A stretch of 36,393 nt of DNA from Bacillota bacterium (GTDB lineage Bacteria; Bacillota; Clostridia; Tissierellales; MES13): assembly GCA_009711765.1 (NCBI GenBank), contig VEND01000099.1:1-36393 (forward strand). The letters run 5' to 3'. The position numbers and the translations under genes are program-made. Shown here one piece after another: positions 25,681-33,228 of the stretch. Numbering within the stretch: the stretch's first letter is position 1; each line of letters starts with the position of its first letter. Below the pieces are notes generated by a model that made no database searches, had not been told where the DNA came from, and saw only the letters and a program-made list of their open reading frames with translations.

Positions 25681-27462
25681 ATGAAAAGTATTGATTATAA
25701 AAAATATAAAAAAATTCAAGATTTATTTTATAACAAGAGATTTATAAAAAGAGATATAGTATGTCAAAATTGTGGTAAGGAACTAAAGGTATTTCATGGT
25801 AGCCATTTGAAGAAGTGTGGATATAGTAAAGAGGAATATATAAAAGAATTTGGTTATCCAAATGAGTATTATGAAAAAGATGAGATTCTTAAATCAGTCA
25901 TTAAAAAGATAGAAGATTTATATGTAGTAAATAGGAATAAGTGGTTAATACTTGATGGTAGAATTAGGTCATATGTGACAAAGGAAACAGAGAAAATCAA
26001 GGAAGAAAATCGAAAAAGAAATAGTGAACATGGAGAAATTCAACAATTAACAAGGAGACAAATCAAAGAACATTTACTAGGTAAAAGAACAGTAGGAGTA
26101 TTTCCAAAATGGAATAGTAACAAGTTTTTAATTTTTGATATAGACTCATATGTTGGATTACAAAAGGCTAAGGTTGTAGCGTGGCACATTAAATGGTTTT
26201 TGGGAAAATACTTTCCTAAAAATCAGATTCATGTTAATTATAGTGGAAACAAAGGCTATCATGTAACCTTATACTTCAATGAGTTTATTGGGATTAAGGT
26301 TTTATATAGATTATTTACAATTGTTTTAAATGGTATTCGAGCAGAAGATTTTCAAGGTGTAAGAGTGGAGATGAGACCTACAGCAAAAGGGGAAGATGGT
26401 TATGGAGTAAAGTTACCATTAGGAGTAAATTTCATAAATAGAGATGACTATAATAATTACGCTTATTTTGTGGATGAGTATTTTAATGAGATAGAATTTG
26501 AAGTAGAGTATGTACTAAATATAAAGAAATCCCCAAGCAATATTGTTTGGGAAATTATAGATGAATATAAGGACAAAGAGTTAAAAGAATACGGAGAAAA
26601 TTACTTGAATATTGAAGAAGTAGAAAGCATTAATAATCCTAAGTATAATAACAAAAATATACAGAACAATGGTTATGATAAAATTGAATGCATAATAGAG
26701 AATGGGCTAGAAGAACAGGGTACAAGGCATTATTGGTCTTTTCTGATTGCACTTTATTATAAAGATAAGGATATACATGCAGATGAAGCGTTTGAATTTC
26801 TATATGAATGGAGTAAAGAGCAGATAGAAACTGGAATGAGCAAATCTTCAATACATGAAGTAGTAAGAGATATAAACTCGATAGTATATAAAAGTGTATA
26901 CAATCCATCAAAAGAATATTTTTTAATAAAAAGTGATAGATATATTAAAGACATTTATTTTACAGAGAGAGATATTAATAAGTTTATTGAGTTGAATAGA
27001 TATGCAAAGAGATATGGAAAAACTATTATTAATCATCAAAAAGTCTTATTTGCATTAATAATCCATGGAAAAACTTATCAACAATCAAGTAGAGAATCTA
27101 AAGGACAATTTTATATGACCTATGATCAAATTATTGAATTAACAGGTATAAGAAGCAAAACTACTACTAGTAAATGTGTAACTGAACTAGATGAATTAGG
27201 TTTTATAAAAATTGTTGAAAGGAATAGCATGTATTATAAAAATAAAGGAAAGAGAGATCCAAATGTATATAGACTTGATTTCATAGAAAGCATGAAAGAA
27301 GATGATTATTTAATAAAAATTTCTGCTAATGAATTACAAGATAAAGATTGTTTCTATAAAGTGATGTATAAATATTTTAGGGAAGAAGGGTTGAAAAAAA
27401 TTTTTACAAGGCATATTAGGTATAAAGTATTAAATATGGATTGTGTTAGAGATATGAATTAA
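25681..27462 (+). CDS. Zinc-finger and archaeo-eukaryotic primase protein
   Basis: 593 residues. N-terminus: a Ros/MucR-like zinc finger (C28-x2-C31, H42, C46, followed by YSKEEYIKEFGYP). Centre: an archaeo-eukaryotic primase core of the TOTE type, with the metal-binding FDID (D153, D155), SGNKGYH (188-194) and the later VRVEMRPTAKGEDGYGVKLP. C-terminus (about 440-560): a winged-helix-like segment resembling replication-protein DNA-binding domains. It probably makes primers or acts in replication of the element; no other initiator gene is visible. The start codon is fixed by AAAGGAG inside a hairpin. It is flanked by 47-bp direct repeats. A conflict-system role is an alternative. Confidence 0.7.
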   Translation: MKSIDYKKYKKIQDLFYNKRFIKRDIVCQNCGKELKVFHGSHLKKCGYSKEEYIKEFGYPNEYYEKDEILKSVIKKIEDLYVVNRNKWLILDGRIRSYVTKETEKIKEENRKRNSEHGEIQQLTRRQIKEHLLGKRTVGVFPKWNSNKFLIFDIDSYVGLQKAKVVAWHIKWFLGKYFPKNQIHVNYSGNKGYHVTLYFNEFIGIKVLYRLFTIVLNGIRAEDFQGVRVEMRPTAKGEDGYGVKLPLGVNFINRDDYNNYAYFVDEYFNEIEFEVEYVLNIKKSPSNIVWEIIDEYKDKELKEYGENYLNIEEVESINNPKYNNKNIQNNGYDKIECIIENGLEEQGTRHYWSFLIALYYKDKDIHADEAFEFLYEWSKEQIETGMSKSSIHEVVRDINSIVYKSVYNPSKEYFLIKSDRYIKDIYFTERDINKFIELNRYAKRYGKTIINHQKVLFALIIHGKTYQQSSRESKGQFYMTYDQIIELTGIRSKTTTSKCVTELDELGFIKIVERNSMYYKNKGKRDPNVYRLDFIESMKEDDYLIKISANELQDKDCFYKVMYKYFREEGLKKIFTRHIRYKVLNMDCVRDMN

Positions 27463-27473
27463 AGTATATTAGT

Positions 27474-27519
27474 AATGCTGTTATCCGGTAGATAAATGGA
27501 TGCAGCATTTTGTTTTTTT
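27474..27519 (+). terminator. Terminator of the primase gene
   Basis: AATGCTG (27474-27480) pairs with CAGCATT (27503-27509), with an inner ATCC/GGAT stem, followed by TTGTTTTTTT. It starts 12 bp after the stop codon. Confidence 0.8.
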
Positions 27520-27894
27520 ATAGAACAGAAAATAACTTTAAATAACAGTTTATATAAGAAAATAGTTTAATAATTGTTAGCACTAACAGCATATAGCAAA
27601 GATCTATATTTAACGGCCATTAGAGATTGTTAATCTACTCTATATATAATAAGTTTTATTATAAAGAAATTATATAGGTTATGATGGTGTGGGTAAGAGT
27701 TATTGTAAGTTATTTGATTAGTAATTCAACAAAAGGGATTAATTAGTTTAGTAATTGTATAAAATTATTCCAAGGTTTTCTATGAGACATATAAACAATA
27801 CTATTATATCTTAGTTATTTACAGTTTTATGAACCATTATATGGAAGAACAATGTGATGTATAGACAATTTTATACTAAATAAACATAAAGAAA
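27520..27894. other. Intergenic region between primase and recombinase
   Basis: No gene was found. It contains the second 47-bp repeat copy (27801-27847). The two flanking genes converge here, so no promoter is needed. Confidence 0.5.
27801..27847 (+). repeat. 47-bp imperfect direct repeat, copy 2
   Basis: Partner of 25472-25518, about 2.3 kb away in the same orientation. It lies downstream of both neighbouring genes, so a simple promoter function is unlikely for this copy. Confidence 0.6.
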
Positions 27895-27928
27895 AGGGAA
27901 CATCAGTTACTTATATAGAATGTTCCCT
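27885..27928 (-). terminator. Terminator of the recombinase gene
   Basis: On the minus strand AGGGAACAT pairs with ATGTTCCCT (27920-27928 and 27895-27903), followed by TTTCTTTATG. It lies about 19 bp past the recombinase stop codon. Confidence 0.8.
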
Positions 27929-27946
27929 GAAAAATTCATATTAGAA

Positions 27947-28876
27947 TCATAGCATTGAAGATATTGCATTTTGTTTTTCCTTTTCATTCGGCAATGTGTA
28001 AATTTGACTGGTAACAACTGCTGAACTGTGTCCAGCGAGAGCAGCCACGGTGCTAAGATCTGCCCCATTTTTTAAGAGAGTTCTACAGAAATAATGTCTA
28101 TAGGAATGAACGGAATACACATTATCTATTCCTAACTTTTCATGATATTTTTTAACAATTCTATAGATTCCATTTGTAGTGAATTTTTTTCTATTCTTCC
28201 GTTCCGAAATAAGAAGATAGGGGCTATCACTTTTTCTTTTTTCTCTAACCTTAATCCATTTAATGATCGCTTTTCTGGCATCTTTATGTAGGGGAATTGA
28301 CCTATATTTATTACCCTTTCCTATAACTTCTATTGTTCCTTTTCTAATATCATTATTTTCATTGAAATTCATTTCAATATCATCTAACTTTAAATTTACA
28401 AGTTCACCTACTCTCAAACCACATTTAGATAATAATTCAAAAATACAAATGTGTAACTCTATACCTTCTCGATAATATAACCTTCTTAAAGCCCTATAAG
28501 TTTTTTCACTGAAACTTTTTGCTTCTTTAGTTCTAGCATCTTTTAATTTCTTTATATTTATAGTTACATCTTTATCTATAATACCTTCAATTTTTAACCA
28601 AGAAAAATAACTCTTTAGACTTGCAATACGAATGTTTATAGATGAAACACTCAAATTAAAGGTTGTTTGACAATAACTTCTATAGTCAATTAAATCAATG
28701 TGAGTAACAATTGAAGGGTCAAAATCATCAATATTCATTTCATTAAAGAACTCAATAAATAATATGACATTATCTAAATAGGTTTTTATAGTTTTTTCTG
28801 ATTTATCATTTGAGATTAAATAATTTTTAAATTTCTCTAGATAATACTTGTCCATATAGTTTTCCCTTTTTACCAT
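27947..28876 (-). CDS. Tyrosine recombinase/integrase (XerC/D-like)
   Basis: 309 residues. An N-terminal SAM-like core-binding domain (about 8-105) is followed by a catalytic domain with all six expected residues: R155 (CGLRVGEL), K187 or K190 (GKGNK), H257-x2-R260 (HSYRH), H283 (AGHSS) and nucleophile Y293 (TSQIY). It cuts and rejoins DNA via a 3'-phosphotyrosine. The length suits a simple Xer-type enzyme that could resolve replicon dimers or move a cassette. ATG 28876 is chosen because AAGGAG lies 8 nt before it; the in-frame ATG 33 bases earlier lacks a site. CAATATA-type repeats lie just upstream. Confidence 0.9.
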   Translation of the reverse strand: MVKRENYMDKYYLEKFKNYLISNDKSEKTIKTYLDNVILFIEFFNEMNIDDFDPSIVTHIDLIDYRSYCQTTFNLSVSSINIRIASLKSYFSWLKIEGIIDKDVTINIKKLKDARTKEAKSFSEKTYRALRRLYYREGIELHICIFELLSKCGLRVGELVNLKLDDIEMNFNENNDIRKGTIEVIGKGNKYRSIPLHKDARKAIIKWIKVREKRKSDSPYLLISERKNRKKFTTNGIYRIVKKYHEKLGIDNVYSVHSYRHYFCRTLLKNGADLSTVAALAGHSSAVVTSQIYTLPNEKEKQNAISSML

Positions 28877-28906
28877 CAATAACACTCCTTCATATTTTGA
28901 TATTGA

Positions 28907-28992
28907 CAATATAGAAAATGAAGAAGTGCTATTTCAAGTTTTAATATGGCAATATAAAAAAAGATACAAATATCAGAAAAAAGTTATATTGC
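28907..28992. repeat. CAATATA repeats upstream of the recombinase
   Basis: CAATATA followed by an A-rich tract occurs at 28907 and 28950 (43 bp apart), and GCAATATAA (28949-28957) has an exact inverted copy TTATATTGC (28984-28992). They lie between the divergent recombinase and the gene at 29109, the usual place for operators or a recombination site. Confidence 0.4.
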
Positions 28993-29108
28993 TAATTTTT
29001 ACACAGATAATAAGGGGTTTTTTATAGAAATTACTCTAAGAAGAATAGAAATTCTCAATCTAATTGTAGTTAGGTATAAAGGTTATATTTAAAAAGGAAA
29101 TCTTTATA

Positions 29109-30851
29109 ATGTACCGAATATGTTTAGAGGAGATAATTTTTAATAAATATTTAGTGGAGGCATTTATGGACAATACAATAACTGGGATTCTTGATAAAGC
29201 AAATTATTTTGTTGAGAAAGTGATTGATGAATATCAAGATATACTAATGAATGAACTAAATAATAACATTTTTAACCTAAGTAACATAAAGATCATAGCA
29301 ACTCCTTTTCAAATGGAGCAACTTGCATTGCATAACTATTATGATAATAAAATAGAGGACATATTAAGTAAGATTAATATACCAGATATGAAGTTAGAGT
29401 CTAATTATGATATAAAGCAATTATATGATTTGCTTATTGAAAATGTATTAAGTGAAATTAAAACTAATTTATGTAAGTATAATAAAACTCTTATTCACTT
29501 AGGATTATATAACTTAGCATCTTATATGGCAGAATTACACGGTAGAATAAATATGATTTTTAACAATAAATTTGAAATTCCAAACATAGATAAAATGAAT
29601 ACAAAAGAATTCTATATACTGAAGTTGATTGAATTAGCAAAGATCTACAATAATAATTTAAGTATAGTAAGTGCAATTATTGGGACTGATAAAGTAATAA
29701 TCCAACATATGTTTTCTATATTACCAACTATAAAATTTCAAAATTCAAAAACGATAAGTATGAATGGTATTAAAGAAGTTTATAAACTAGTATATATATT
29801 AACAAGATTAATAAGTGAAAAGGACTTGGTAACTAGCAAATTTATTAGAGATAATATTGTAGAAATAAAAGACAATAAAATTGTTCTTAGTAAAGAAATG
29901 ATAAAAAATATTAGAAACCTTAATACTGATATGCTTATTAATGAGAGAACTGTAGACACTGATTACATAACTGACGATATACTGGCTAAACTAGATAGGG
30001 GATTACAAAAAGGTGTGGGTTTTAGCATTTATACTCTAAAAAGGTACATATCTAATATAAACAAAAGTATTAAAGATGGGGATTTAAGTACACTTGTTGA
30101 TAGGCGTGTATTACTAACTTCCATTTCTAATGATACGGGATGCTCATTAGAAGAAGCATCTAATGTTATTGAATATTTATCAATAGAGGAATATGAAAAT
30201 AATGATGTAAAAAAATCAGTTGATAGATTAAACAAAAGGCTATTTGAATCTCCACTTGTAGAACTGAATATATCAGGATATAAACAATACTTGTTATCCT
30301 ATCCTCTATTAATATACTCTTATGAAGTATTGTGGAAGAAGTTGGTTTATAATTTGATTTCAGAATGCAAAACATATAATTCAGAGTTTATAGACAAGCA
30401 AATAAAGAATGAACTGGTCAAGAATATTAAGAAGATTATCGACTCTAAGGGTATTCTTGGTTATGATAATATTAAGAAATTTTATGTTGAAATTGAAGGA
30501 AAAAGAAAGGAAATAAATTTGAATAGAGAAATAGATGTTCTTTGGGTAAAGGATAATACACTTTACTTAGTTGAGTGTAAAGACATATATTATAAATTTA
30601 CAGGGCTAGGATTTAAAAATGATATATACAGTGCTATCAAATACATAAACATAATCAAGAAAAATGAGAAAGAGTTATTAGGAGATAAGAAAAAATACAT
30701 TGAAAAATTATTTGAGACAGAAATATTTAGTATTAAACCAATATTGGTATATAGACGACCAAATGCAATAATGAATTCAAATATAGATAAAAGAGGAGTA
30801 GATACTTATACTATTCAAGAATTTAAGAAATTAATTATAAAAGAATTATAA
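29109..30851 (+). CDS. Unknown protein with C-terminal PD-(D/E)XK nuclease-like domain
   Basis: 580 residues. The first about 430 are helical and not recognised. Near the C-terminus, NREIDVLWVKDNTLYLVECK places an Asp (about 475) 14-16 residues before E-C-K (about 490-492), followed by a helix: the D...ExK signature of restriction-endonuclease-like nucleases. A later conserved-looking strand (IKPILVYRRP) fits the fold. The ATG at 29109 has AAAGGAAA 8 nt before it; MDN at 29167 (after GGAGG) is an alternative start. It is divergent from the recombinase. It could be a stand-alone defence nuclease or a recombination nuclease; no helicase is encoded nearby. Confidence 0.55.
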   Translation: MYRICLEEIIFNKYLVEAFMDNTITGILDKANYFVEKVIDEYQDILMNELNNNIFNLSNIKIIATPFQMEQLALHNYYDNKIEDILSKINIPDMKLESNYDIKQLYDLLIENVLSEIKTNLCKYNKTLIHLGLYNLASYMAELHGRINMIFNNKFEIPNIDKMNTKEFYILKLIELAKIYNNNLSIVSAIIGTDKVIIQHMFSILPTIKFQNSKTISMNGIKEVYKLVYILTRLISEKDLVTSKFIRDNIVEIKDNKIVLSKEMIKNIRNLNTDMLINERTVDTDYITDDILAKLDRGLQKGVGFSIYTLKRYISNINKSIKDGDLSTLVDRRVLLTSISNDTGCSLEEASNVIEYLSIEEYENNDVKKSVDRLNKRLFESPLVELNISGYKQYLLSYPLLIYSYEVLWKKLVYNLISECKTYNSEFIDKQIKNELVKNIKKIIDSKGILGYDNIKKFYVEIEGKRKEINLNREIDVLWVKDNTLYLVECKDIYYKFTGLGFKNDIYSAIKYINIIKKNEKELLGDKKKYIEKLFETEIFSIKPILVYRRPNAIMNSNIDKRGVDTYTIQEFKKLIIKEL

Positions 30852-30879
30852 TCAATAATTGTGGCTTCACATTAAAATA

Positions 30880-31032
30880 ATGATAAGACATCATAAGATT
30901 TTGTTAAGATATCATTATTCTAGGTTTGTATTAGATTTAGTTCCAACACCTTCGTTAAAAGAACTGAAGAAACAGCCTAAAGAAATCATAAACAAAGGAA
31001 AAGTAAATTTTCTTCATCTTTTAGATGAATAG
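30880..31032 (+). CDS. Possible 50-residue ORF, maybe a gene remnant
   Basis: An open frame MIRHHKILLRYHYSRFVLDL continuing to HLLDE and stop, with low-complexity-free, protein-like composition. There is no ribosome site, and its start lies inside a weak hairpin (AATAATGATA at 30876-30885 with TATCATTATT at 30910-30919). It could be the tail of a deleted gene. Confidence 0.2.
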   Translation: MIRHHKILLRYHYSRFVLDLVPTPSLKELKKQPKEIINKGKVNFLHLLDE

Positions 31033-31067
31033 AACCTAAAGTAATAATCTTATATGGAAAGAAAACA

Positions 31068-31304
31068 TTGAAATATTTTTTGGAAATTATAGAAGAAAAG
31101 AATATCAATGTAGACATCAAAGTTAATATTGATATTCCAATTGAAAACTTGGAAAAAGTGAGTCCAATAATCTCATTAAACTATAACGAAGAAAATACTT
31201 GTGAAGTATTTGTTTGTAGACATTTTATGTACTATGGGAAAAAGGGTAATTCATTTAATGATTTTAAAGAAAGTATTCTCAAATATTTACAATATAATAT
31301 TTAA
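31068..31304 (+). CDS. Unknown 78-residue protein
   Basis: Not recognised. It starts at TTG 31068 with GGAAAG 6 nt before. Short beta-rich product with an aromatic/Cys segment (CEVFVCRHFMYY, about 45-56). A perfect terminator directly follows the stop codon, which supports it being a real transcribed gene end. Confidence 0.45.
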   Translation: MKYFLEIIEEKNINVDIKVNIDIPIENLEKVSPIISLNYNEENTCEVFVCRHFMYYGKKGNSFNDFKESILKYLQYNI

Positions 31305-31309
31305 TAAAG

Positions 31310-31340
31310 AATAGGTAGCAAAAGTTGCTACCTATTTTTT
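31310..31340 (+). terminator. Terminator after the 78-residue gene
   Basis: A 12-bp perfect stem, AATAGGTAGCAA (31310-31321) with TTGCTACCTATT (31325-31336), 3-nt loop, ending in TTTTTT. Confidence 0.9.
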
Positions 31341-31468
31341 AACTTTGTATTTTTAAGTAGAATTTGGTTTGATACTTGAAATAAATGCTTGAAAATACAG
31401 TAACTCTTTAAATAAAATACAGCAGAACCATATCAGTTGTTTAATAAATTATTTAAGGAGGAATTGAT

Positions 31469-32224
31469 TTGAGATTAAATAAAAAGAGGTTTGAGTTAAA
31501 ATTATTTAACGATGTAAGGGAAAAATATGAAGGAGCAGAATTAGATGATAATATGATAACTTTCAAATATGGATCACTAGAGATAATGATTAGCGTAAGT
31601 GATATGTACAAATTATATAATGAAGAAAAGAATTATTACTCTGTTAAGTTACATTGCTTAAAGGTTATTCAAGAGACTATAGAAGAAAAAAGATTTAAAT
31701 TAGATTATAGTAAGGTATTACCTTTAATAAAATCTGCTTTTTTTGGAATAGAAGAAGATACTGATTTTATAAGGGATAAACTAACACCTGATTTAGATAT
31801 TCTTTATGTTGTAGATCTTGGAGATGTCTATAGGTTCATAACATACACGGATTGTAGAAACATAGGAAAATTAAGAGAATCAGCACTGAAAAATTTAAAC
31901 AAAGTTTATAATGCAGTAATAACCTTAGATAAGGAATTGGACATATATTCACTAACATACACAAATGACTTAACTGCCACAATGATCTTATCAGAAAAAA
32001 TTGTAAATCAAATTTATAAAAGAGTAGGGAAAAGATTTCTATTTGCCATACCTGATAGTGGAACTATTATAATCACAAAGAATCAATATAAAGGCATAGA
32101 CTACTTAAAAGAATTAATAAAAGTATGTCCTAAAGTTAATGAAATCTCTGATAATGTCTATCTTTATAATGATGGAAAAATTTCATTTGCAGATAAAAGT
32201 AATATATTTAAAGTAATTAAGTAA
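31469..32224 (+). CDS. DUF1444 (YtpQ-like) protein
   Basis: 251 residues from TTG 31469, with AAGGAGG 7 nt before. The order YSKVLPLIKS, then LDILYVVDLGDVYRFIT, then a long helical link and RFLFAIPDSGTIIITKNQ, matches the DUF1444 family found as YtpQ in Bacillus. The function of the family is unknown. It is a cytosolic protein without signal or membrane segments. It is isolated by terminators on both sides. An accessory copy on a mobile element is unusual, since YtpQ is normally chromosomal. Confidence 0.65.
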   Translation: MRLNKKRFELKLFNDVREKYEGAELDDNMITFKYGSLEIMISVSDMYKLYNEEKNYYSVKLHCLKVIQETIEEKRFKLDYSKVLPLIKSAFFGIEEDTDFIRDKLTPDLDILYVVDLGDVYRFITYTDCRNIGKLRESALKNLNKVYNAVITLDKELDIYSLTYTNDLTATMILSEKIVNQIYKRVGKRFLFAIPDSGTIIITKNQYKGIDYLKELIKVCPKVNEISDNVYLYNDGKISFADKSNIFKVIK

Positions 32225-32233
32225 ATATATAAA

Positions 32234-32268
32234 CCTCCCTATTATTAATAATGATAAAGGGAGGCTTT
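32234..32268. terminator. Bidirectional terminator between convergent genes
   Basis: CCTCCCT (32234-32240) pairs with AGGGAGG (32258-32264) over a 17-nt loop, with CTTTATT on the plus strand and TTTATATATTTA on the minus strand. Confidence 0.65.
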
Positions 32269-32272
32269 ATTG

Positions 32273-32557
32273 CTATTTCAGTTCAAACTTTAATATATCT
32301 AAGAATTTTATAATACTTGGTATGTTTGGGCTTAGACGATTACATTCCAGATCTTCCATGTGATTTAATTTACTTAGATTATCATTTATCCTTTTTAAAT
32401 ACTCATCTACAAACTCATCATTATTTCCTAATATATAATAACTCATTAAGATATCAAAGGCTACTTCGGTTAAACCCCTTTCTTCTTCACCTAACTTAGT
32501 TTGAATTAGAGAAAAAAGATAATTAAGTTCTAACCTGAAAATTTCTAAATTTATCAT
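32273..32557 (-). CDS. Unknown 94-residue helical protein
   Basis: Not recognised. All-helical and acidic, with several Leu-rich amphipathic stretches, like a small regulator or immunity-type protein. ATG 32557 follows AAAGGAGGTGG with good spacing; a GTG at 32566 lies inside that site. It converges with the DUF1444 gene and shares its terminator. Confidence 0.6.
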   Translation of the reverse strand: MINLEIFRLELNYLFSLIQTKLGEEERGLTEVAFDILMSYYILGNNDEFVDEYLKRINDNLSKLNHMEDLECNRLSPNIPSIIKFLDILKFELK

Positions 32558-32785
32558 AGGAGCCACCTCCTTTTAAATCAAGATAAAGCATTATAAGGAA
32601 TGTAAAAATGGATTTCAAGTTTTTATTAAGAGTTATATTGAAAAGTTATGTTTACAGATTTTTACATTTAGATTAAGAAATCTGCCATCAACTAGTTATT
32701 TCAATATATCCAAGGTATAATTATAGATAAGAAAATAAAATTTTATGAATAAGAAAATAAAGAATAATAAGACGGAGGGATATAT

Positions 32786-32983
32786 ATGAAAAAGTTAATT
32801 TTTAGTTTGGTTATGGGAAATTTATCAGGGTTTTTAGCATTTTATATGATGTATAGAATAGGTATAGGATTACAGATTCCACTTGTACAGGAATATTACT
32901 TGATTCCCTTACTAATAACAATTGGTTATATGGTTTGGGATAACTTTAAATCAATAGAACAATTGAAACTTCAAAACAATTAA
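32786..32983 (+). CDS. Small membrane protein, 65 residues
   Basis: Two predicted transmembrane segments (about 4-26 and 38-52) joined by a short polar loop, then a charged tail. GGAGG lies 7 nt before the ATG. A terminator follows 24 bp after the stop. The function is unknown; the size resembles holin-like or stress membrane peptides. Confidence 0.55.
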   Translation: MKKLIFSLVMGNLSGFLAFYMMYRIGIGLQIPLVQEYYLIPLLITIGYMVWDNFKSIEQLKLQNN

Positions 32984-33006
32984 TCAAATAAAAAACGAGT
33001 TAATAT

Positions 33007-33043
33007 AATCCCCCAGACAGTTAGTTTGGAGGGATTTTTTAAT
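33007..33043 (+). terminator. Terminator upstream of the tnsA operon
   Basis: AATCCC...GGGATT outer stem with an inner CCA/TGG stem (33007-33036), followed by TTTTTT. Confidence 0.75.
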
Positions 33044-33075
33044 AAAATTTGGTAAACAGGTAAGGAGTTAGATAT

Positions 33076-33228
33076 ATGAAAAAAACAAACAATTACCCAA
33101 AAAGTAAAAATAAATCCTTTGCTTTTTATACAAAGCCAGAATTTCCTCCCTTGCATAAGAGAAAAGATGAATACTCATTAGCGAAATTAAAAGCAAAAAA
33201 ACTAATTAAATTATTTAGGGAGGTATAG
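33076..33228 (+). CDS. 50-residue basic peptide upstream of tnsA
   Basis: It begins MKKTNNYPKSKNKSFAFYTK and ends KLIKLFREV. It is strongly basic and Lys-rich. The TAAGGAG ribosome site is about 8 nt before the ATG. The stop codon touches the tnsA start and the tnsA ribosome site (GGGAGG) lies inside its last codons, so it is translationally coupled to tnsA. It may be a small transposition cofactor or simply a leader peptide. Confidence 0.5.
   Translation: MKKTNNYPKSKNKSFAFYTKPEFPPLHKRKDEYSLAKLKAKKLIKLFREV

Noticed and set aside
28932..32640. ATTTCAAGTTTT and TTATATTG shared by the regions near 28932 and 32613 as possible element ends
   Set aside because: Matches of this length are expected by chance in such A+T-rich DNA, and no longer alignment or target duplication was seen.
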